Below the pieces are notes generated by a model, which saw only the letters and a list, made by a program, of their open reading frames with translations, did no database searches and was not told where the DNA came from. A stretch of DNA of 64,000 nucleotides from NCBI GenBank assembly GCA_029990175.1, contig JARKIP010000042.1, forward strand, positions 2,170,001 to 2,234,000, in the 5' to 3' direction. The translations under genes were made by a program, and so were the position numbers. Positions within the stretch are counted from its first letter, which is position 1. Every line of letters begins with the position of its first letter. Of the stretch, positions 56,701 to 64,000 are shown piece by piece. The stretch comes from Petunia secreta (Eukaryota; Streptophyta; Magnoliopsida; Solanales; Solanaceae).

Positions 56701-58853
56701 CTATCTACATAGTCACACCACTTGCAATACATGACTGTGACCCAAAACACTTTTCAACTCGTCCAAGCGTTCAAAGGCCAGTGAAAGATAATATTGGAAA
56801 GACAGAGGTGTAGCAAATACTTGAGCACAACAACAAAAAACAAGCAAATCAATTCAACTCGAAAATGAGAGGCAAAGACATAATGATGAAGCCATCATTA
56901 TATGACAAACCTGGAGACCCTTGGAGTATCTGGGAGCATATTTTTATCCACTAGAAAAGATAAAGCAAGGCGATGAAGTTATTTGAGACTGTTACCATAG
57001 CAAGGGTTGAGCTGATACAAAAGCACAGTAGGATAGACTTCTTGGAGCAATTTTGGTCGAAGGCTTTATTGGGGTGATATGAATTCTCATGAGAATAACC
57101 ACAACATGACACAACAATCTAAGAATACACATGATACATAGCCAACCTACATTGAGTTCGGCAGCTCGACAATGAGATATTATCCAACAAGGAAAGTTAG
57201 TACAAAGACTATATTGCAGCAGTTGGTCGGCGATTATGAAAGACGTTGAAAACCTCTTTGAAAGACACATAGGCGTCATGACCAACAAAATTGCAAGCAA
57301 GGATGACAAATGCACTCAAGGTCTTGGTATTCGACAAAAGCCAACATCCCTTTCTGTTACACAACACAATCTATTCCTAACACAACATCTTTACCACCTT
57401 TCATTGACACCAACTCCTCATCTCCTATTTAAGCAAGCATCGGTCATATGACCAAAATCTTTGCCTTGACTGCTACATAAAGCACTTAGGCAATCTCTTG
57501 TGATATCTATATGATTTATCATAACCTCCAAATTCAAGCGCTAATCCGTCATCTACGGTCTAGGCATTTAAGCTCATGTGTCATTTTTGCTTCAAGTCTT
57601 TGCCAACATGCCCACACCATTTTGTGCATTTCACCACTTTGTTAAGGTTGACTTGCGCTTGAACACCGAAACTGGTCAAGAATCTGCATTTAGAAAAGCC
57701 TAAATGGCAAGCCAAGCTGAAAACACTTTCTCCTACCACGAAGTCCTTTGAACCATCAGCATATGACACCAAGAGTATTCAGACAATCCCAATACTGTAT
57801 AACCTGCATTACCCTCACGAAGTCCTTTGAAAAGCCGAAATGGCAAGCCAAGCTGAAAACACTTTCTCCTACCACGAAGTCCTTTGAACCATCAGCATAT
57901 GACACTAAGAGTATTCAGACAATCCCAATACTGTATAACCTGCATTACCCTCACACGAAAGTCACAATAAAGAAATCAGATCACTATACGACCAAGCTCA
58001 CAAACCTCACATCTTTATTCCTTTGGCTCAGTCAAAAGACACCGCGCCCAACTTACACAATAAACAATCTCCCTCCGTCAAGACTTCCAACTACAACCTT
58101 ATCGGGCTCAACACTATCGAAGACATACAAAAAGACAAAACCTCATGCCTTATTCCTTTAGCTCAGTCAACAGATATTGCATCTAACAAACAAACTACTC
58201 CCTGGATACCCATTCATAAATTCGATCCAACCAGATCTATACTCATCACTCAAACATTCCCATACTATGACACCGCGAGACATCCAACACTGAAACACAC
58301 CGTTCAGAGTCTGATTGACCAAAGCAAGACAACGGTACAACAAAAACCAACAAGGAGAAACTCTAGCTCCCAAACCACAAACATACTTTCTACAAAGGCC
58401 AATACATCAAAGTTAGCTCCATGATTGCCGAATAGAAAAGCACGAAACCTGAAGGCACCCCATCACAACCCAAGACAAATAAAATTTTAGACAATCTCCA
58501 AATTCAGCAGAATCCAAATATCAAACCCTCAGTCTGAAAATGTCCATATACTCATAGTCATCAGTACACCCAATCGCCACACTAAAGGATGAATGCAGAC
58601 TCTAGCCAATACATTGGTGTTCAGTGCAATGCAACCACCTTTTCTCGATGATCTGTCATAAACAATAAACTGGGGCAGAATTTTTGAGGATCCGCTCAAA
58701 AATTCCAAAAGACACAAACTTGACACTGGGGCAGAAATTTTTGAGGTCCCCAAAAATTTCAAGAAAAGTCCTTACAACAGCAACATGATAGCCACCTTAG
58801 CACATTGCATGACATACAATAGCATTTTACTTGTTGCAGTTTATCTTGCTCTT
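56701..58853 (+). other. Degenerate interior where pol is missing, with a 136-bp tandem duplication
   Basis: No YVDD, integrase or protease motif is seen in any frame. 57693-57828 is repeated head to tail at 57829-57964 (GAAAAGCC(T/G)AAATGGCAAG...). CACTGGGGCAGAA(A)TTTTTGAGG occurs twice (58665-58690, 58726-58750), a sequence type I associate with the end of pol in such elements. Confidence 0.5.
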
Positions 58854-59740
58854 GATGCATCGACTGAGGGTACACAGCCCGATGTCGAATTTTTTCATTT
58901 AAATTAGCTGAGGGTACACAGCCCGAAGCATCGATTGAGGGTACACAACCCAATATCGATTTGTCATTTAAATTAGCTGAGGCTATATAGCCCAAAGCGT
59001 CAATTGAGGGTGCACAGACCGATATCGATTTGCATTTTAAATTAGCTGAGGGTATACAGCCCGAAGCGTCGAATGAGGGTACACAACTCGATATCGATTT
59101 TCATTTTACATTAGTTGAGGGTACACATCCCGAAGCGTCGATTGAGGGTACACAGCCCGACGTCGATTTGCATTTTACATTAGCTGAGGGTACACAGCCC
59201 CAAGCGTCGGTTGAGAGTACACAACCCGATATCGATTTGCATTTTACATTAGCTGAGGGAACACAACCCGAAGCGTCGATTGACGGTACACAACCCGATA
59301 TCGATTTGTCATTTACATTAGCTGAGGGTACACAGCCCGAAGCGTCGATTGAGGGTACACAGCCCGGTATCGATTTGTCATTTACATTAGCTGAGGGTAC
59401 ACAACCTGAAGTGTCGGTTGAGGATACACAGCCCGATATCGATTTGCATTTACATTAGCTGAGGGTACACAACCCGAAACATCGATTGAGGGTACACAGC
59501 CCGATATCAATTTGTCATTTACATTAGCTGAGGGTACACAGCCCGAAGCGTCGGTTGAGGGTACAAAACCCATATCGATTTGCATTTAAATTAGCTGAGA
59601 GTACACAGCCCGAAGCATCGGTTGAGGGTACACAGCCTGATATCAATTTGTATTTTAATTTTGCGGAGGGGCATCGACAGAGGGTACACAGCTCGATGTC
59701 GAAACTGACACCGCGGAGGGTACACAGCCCGATGCAAATT
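58854..59740 (+). repeat. 69-bp tandem array, partly open as a 23-residue protein repeat
   Basis: About twelve units with period 69 bp (unit starts near 58861, 58932, 59001, 59070, 59139, 59208, 59277, 59346, 59415). Each unit has two GAGGGTACACAGCCCGA halves, AAGCGTC and GATATCGATTTG. One plus-strand frame stays open for 142 codons (59030-59458), reading EGTQPEASIEGTQPDID-LHFTLA repeats. A one-base loss at about 59450 ends it. Confidence 0.9.
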
Positions 59741-61420
59741 TTTATATTGTAACAGGAAGACAGCCTGGAGGGTAGACATCCCGTTGAAAGGACAACATGA
59801 CAAAAGGTCTGAAACCAAATGAAAGAATGATAGGCAACCCTGTATAAAGACATACACAACTCAATAGAAAGGAGTATGCAGCCCGACGTGACAAGCACAT
59901 ATTTAAAGGACGAAAAGCAATGGACACATAATCCGGCGTCACACTGGCAAGATGATTCAACAACAGTTCAGAACGACAAAGAAACTACCTCCTGACGAGA
60001 AGCACTTAACAAACGGATGTCCCCCTGAGGAGAGGCACACAGTCCCTAACACTGAGCACTGAAAGCGGACCAGACAAAGGAGAGTTCAACTCAACAGGGA
60101 AGTTTACTTTATCTTTGTTTTTATCTCAATTTGTATTTTTCTTGATTTTGCTATAGGGACTCTCCGATCTCTCGACAAACCCCTGCATCCCACACTCACA
60201 CCTGCTCCCAAAATCACTACCAATTGTGCAACTACAAAAGCCTCAAATACACACAAAACATCATCCCAACCCAATTAAGAAGGCCTAATCCTACAGACAA
60301 TGCTTTTGCTACACCCGCAAGACACCTATTTCGGCCGAGTTCCAAAGAGCTAAAAGCTACAATCCTATGTTCGCACCAGTGATCTACCTAATCTTTCCTT
60401 GCCAATTAGGTACCAGCTCCGTGTTCCTTCCTAATCGTGTCTATCTATTAGAATCGTGCGTATTCATCGTGCTTTACTCCTCAATATTCCTCAGTTCATT
60501 CAAGACAATGTTGAGGCCGAGATGACTCATCTGTCGAGTTATAGTGGAAAATGTGCCCATGTAAACCCCTCTTTATGGGTGTGTCGTGCACCACATCTTT
60601 ATAACTAGGACGTTTACAAGCCTATTTCATCACACTCGATCTATCGATGATATCTCGACTTCAACAATGCCTTTGTCCTGCCTGCAAAACATACCTATTA
60701 TGTCGAATTCTGACATGCCTAAAAGCCGATCATTTCATTCCCTGACAAGTAATCTGCCTAATTCTCCATTGTGAATTAGGATGTCATTTTGCATTTCCTT
60801 CCAACTAATGCCTACTTTGTCTATTCAAGCCTATCTGCGTCAGTCATGCGTGTTTTCGTGCTTAATCGTGCCCATCTATTTGAGTCGTGCGCATTTATAA
60901 AACTCGCTCCTCAAATTCTTCCCAGCCCAGTCAAGGCGATATTGGAGGCAAATTTACTCATTTATCGAGACGAAGTGGAAACTATGTACATATAAACTCC
61001 TCTTTATGGGTGTGTAGCACGCCACATTTTCATAACTAGGACGATTATAAGTCTCTTTTCCAACGCTAGATCTATTGAAGCTATCTCATCTTCCCTAGTG
61101 CCTTTGCGTCATTTTTTATTTATCTCGCCAAAAGGCAAAGCATACACGAATCTAAACTTTACATACTTGGATAATTTTAGTCTTTACATCCAAAATCATG
61201 CGTCATAAGCATCCCACAAAGGCAATATGCCATTCTAAAACTACACACGGCCTGATTCTCGTTAAACCGGAGATATGTAGGAGACTCAGAGACCGGGGTT
61301 CGGCCAAAAATACCCCAAAACTCCCATTTTTCCTTTTCAATCTTTTTGCTCACCAGTCGTGACAAAATTGGCTACTCCGTCAACTATCTTTGCCCGAAGA
61401 TTCTTTTCATCAGCCCCGTG
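59741..61420 (+). other. 3' untranslated part of the Ogre-like element
   Basis: No coding motif. Two related blocks at about 60470-60610 and 60900-61040 (CCTCAATATTCCTCAGTTCA versus CCTCAAATTCTTCCCAGCCCA; both followed by CCTCTTTATGGGTGTGT) suggest an old duplication of about 430 bp. Confidence 0.5.
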
Positions 61421-61434
61421 CAAAGAGGGACAGC
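61421..61434 (+). other. Polypurine tract of the Ogre-like element
   Basis: CAAAGAGGGACAGC directly before the 3' LTR TGTTGACACCC. Confidence 0.75.
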
Positions 61435-63900
61435 TGTTGACACCCAATTTTGTCCCTCTTTTTTCTAAAATTGGCTATAATTCAACTTAAGGGTGCAATA
61501 TGAGTATTTGTGCAAAATGTGCATTATCAATCATGCATTTACGTGCGTTATCCTCTATTTATATATTATATACTTAAGTGTGGCTATATTACATAAATTT
61601 ATATCATTTAGGCTATTTGTCAAAATGTGAATATTTGTGCAATTTAGTACATTCATAATATATCACATAATTGCATCATTCATGCTACGTGTAGAATTTG
61701 TATCAATTTGTGATTATTTGTGATTATCTATATTTAAATAATTTTATTTGAGTTTATTTACTAATTATTTGTGCATTTTATAAAATATGTATATCTATAT
61801 TTTTATTTACACCTTTAAGTTGAATATTGGCCAATTTAAAAGAAAATGTCCAAATTCTTTTTTATTATTAATTCTTCTATATTGCAAAATTCCTATCAAA
61901 ATTCTTTACTTATTTATATTTATCTTATTACATTTTTCCTTTTTGAACCTGGACGAGTGTTTGTCTAGGTACGTTCATAATTGCATTGAAATTTTCTTTT
62001 CCTCTTATTTTATTTTGAATTAATCATTTTTTTTAAATCCCAAATCTTCTTCCTAATTCTACTTCGAACCTAGACATAAAGCCTAAACAAATATATTTTC
62101 CTACATTAAATTATTTTCTTCCTAATTTCAAGATTCCTATTTCTACTTAAATCTAGACAACAAGTGGTCTACATTCGTTTTCATTCTTTAAATCCGTCCA
62201 AGTTCATCCTCCCATATTTTGTCTTCCTTCCCCGTTTTGGAAACAATTCAAAATCCCTAATCTCCTCCTATCTATTCCCTAATCTCTCAATAATCCCCTT
62301 CTTAATCATAATCTCCTACAATCCCTACAATCATTCCCAAATCCCCCAATCATCTCCAATTCCCTGACAACTAGTTTTTGAAATTCTTCTTCTTTAATCT
62401 TTAAAAAGAAGACCATTTTCTTGATACACAATCATCAATTATCCAAAAATCAGCAGCACGCAATACACAAACGGACCCCATTCCTTGGTTTTCTTCACAT
62501 ACACACCTTACCTCACACCCACCTACTCATCTTCCCCACACGACCTCTCCTTCCCCAAAACATACAGTGCTCACACAAAACTACCTCACATTTTACACAT
62601 ATCAGCGGAGGATTTCTCCTTCTCCAGCCATCCACAGAATATATCAACACTTCCCTTCTTCTTCAAAAACCATACAAACACCACTACCATAACCCCTCTC
62701 TTCCTCTTTTAAATCCAACACACCCAGATACAAAAATCCCCGCACACATCACATACACCACGTAATTCCCACTTCCCCATCAGTTTCTTTCCCGATACAA
62801 ACCATACACACACCGTTTCAAATCCAGAGACATACAGTGTTGCACATACCTCCTTCCTTCTTTCCAAAAATCGTATATACACATACACGCCTCCACTGGC
62901 CAAACTCTTCCACCATCGTACTCTCTTCTTTCTCCAATCACACATACCCATAAACGAAAATCAGAGGCAAAACGGAAACGAAAGGGAGTGGGTGAGTTTG
63001 TAGATTGAAGAGATCGAAAAGGAGATCAGGGAGGGGAATTTGTAATTCGAATCAGTGGCTGCAAGATCACTATCATCACTTGAATTACCGGAGTAGTAGC
63101 GACGTCGGTGGTGTCTCCTTATCGGAGAAACCGCGCCGACAGTCGCTCCTCCGAGTCTGTTGTCGATGGTTCTATTCGAATGACGTCTTATTCATTGGTT
63201 GCCATCGGTATTTCTCGTCGGCGAGATATCGTCGTTGCTGTTGATTCAATTTTATTAAAGCTTATGTGACTTCACTTGATTCTGATGTTTCTGCAGTTCA
63301 ATCATTTGGTTGCACCGACTGTTTGTGCCTTGACGTTGTTTGACTGGTGATGAATCTCTTTTGGCCTTATTTTATTCTGGTCAATAGTGTATTGATATTT
63401 GTTTTGCAGGGGACTTGATTTACATATTGACATTTGACTCATTTTCAATTGTAGTTGGTCCATTTATTTTGGGTCATTTCGTTCTCTGCTATTGACCCGT
63501 ATTTTGTATATCAATTTGTTGCCTAACGATATTTGTTGAGATCTTTGCAGTTTCTGAATGTTATATTAAACTTGTAATCCCAACACTGATAAGGTCAAGG
63601 AAAATATTTATTTATTTGAGGCCTATTTTGACTAAATTGAACATGATACCACACTTGAACGACTCATTCCCATATCCCTAAAACAAAATAAAAGGCTATG
63701 ATGATGTGTGTGAGCCGTTATGGAGTGGTGGGACCGGCACTTGGTATGGCAACATGACCGGCCGGCGTGTTCGCAGCCGTACCGACGTCCCTAATTTCTT
63801 AGTCGATTCATACCAATCTGAGACGACACTTTTAAAAATCTCTTTCCCTCTTTATTTTAAAATTATTATCATTATTATCATTATTATTACTCTTGTTATT

Positions 63901-63931
<31 letters not shown>

Positions 63932-64000
63932 TTAATAATATTATTATTATTATTATTCACTAACTCATTTTCTTCAAATTTTGTGAGGTAAAATTGGATG
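61435..64000 (+). repeat. 3' LTR of the Ogre-like element (partial)
   Basis: 2,566 bp visible; by comparison with the 5' LTR about 620 bp more should lie beyond the window. It has no Helitron and so preserves the empty site. Confidence 0.88.

Larger units (their letters stand above)
46426..64000 (+). mobile_element. Giant Ogre-like Ty3/gypsy retrotransposon, non-autonomous, cut by the window edge
   Basis: 5' LTR 46426-51497 (3,188 bp once the Helitron is removed) and 3' LTR from 61435 to beyond the window. The interior of 9.9 kb runs primer site, 96-bp tandem array, ORF1, gag remnants, 69-bp tandem array, polypurine tract. Long LTRs, an extra ORF1 before gag and tandem repeats before the 3' LTR are Ogre features. 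No protease, RT, RNase H or integrase motif is readable. The LTRs differ at about 14 of 260 aligned sites in one sampled segment (about 5%). Confidence 0.8.

Noticed and set aside
58854..59740. CRISPR-like regular repeats.
   Set aside because: The whole 69-bp unit is repeated with no unique spacers, in a plant retrotransposon; it is a minisatellite.
59382..59898. Cysteine-rich minus-strand frames in the 69-bp array.
   Set aside because: Reverse reading of the repeat; shorter and more interrupted than the sense frame.

Overview
The window is nuclear DNA of a flowering plant. It is AT-rich, has spliced gene fragments with GT..AG introns, and is packed with LTR retrotransposons. The element families (a Sirevirus-type copia, Tat/Ogre-like and Athila-like gypsy elements, the (T)CCGTCCCAATTTAT type MITE, a Ulp1/DUF1985 element) look like those of a dicot, most likely a nightshade (Solanaceae). 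That family call is inference. I see no bacterial-type features.

Layout. (1) 1-4300 holds the only ordinary host gene: the first two exons of a WSD1-like wax ester synthase/acyltransferase on the minus strand, running off the left edge. A diverged duplicate of its promoter and first exon lies at 3765-4173, and a MITE sits between the two. (2) 4302-9876 is a complete but frame-broken copia element (526-bp LTRs, TSD CTTTT). (3) 10722-20637 is a hAT transposon remnant split by an 8.5-kb Sirevirus-type copia element (10936-19436, TSD TTAAC) that carries a third, envelope-position ORF. Direct repeats of about 100 bp flank the hAT remnant. (4) 21189-21736 is a probable solo LTR and 21953-23135 a TIR element without a gene. 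(5) 23649-37725 is a three-level nest: a small TIR element, interrupted by a Tat-like gypsy element (24350-37582, minus strand) that has gag, protease and an antisense intron-containing ORF but no reverse transcriptase, itself interrupted in its 5' LTR by a young Athila-like non-autonomous element (31472-37354, TSD AGCTC, LTRs about 1% apart). (6) 37726-42000 is mostly AT-rich intergenic DNA with short repeats. (7) 42029-46209 is a decayed DUF1985/Ulp1-protease gene of the kind carried by Mutator-like transposons. Its non-coding parts are studded with a GATGTTC/GAACATC palindromic motif. (8) 46426 to beyond the right edge is a giant Ogre-like gypsy element with LTRs of about 3.2 kb. A 1.9-kb non-autonomous Helitron sits inside its 5' LTR. 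The interior holds a 96-bp tandem array, a decayed ORF1, gag remnants and a 69-bp tandem array, but no recognisable polymerase.

Few genes here are likely to be functional. The WSD1-like gene may be intact beyond the edge. The 329-codon ORF of the Athila-like element is open. Everything else is interrupted by stops or frameshifts. All element boundaries were read by eye from matching LTRs, target-site duplications, primer-binding sites and polypurine tracts; LTR divergences are hand counts.
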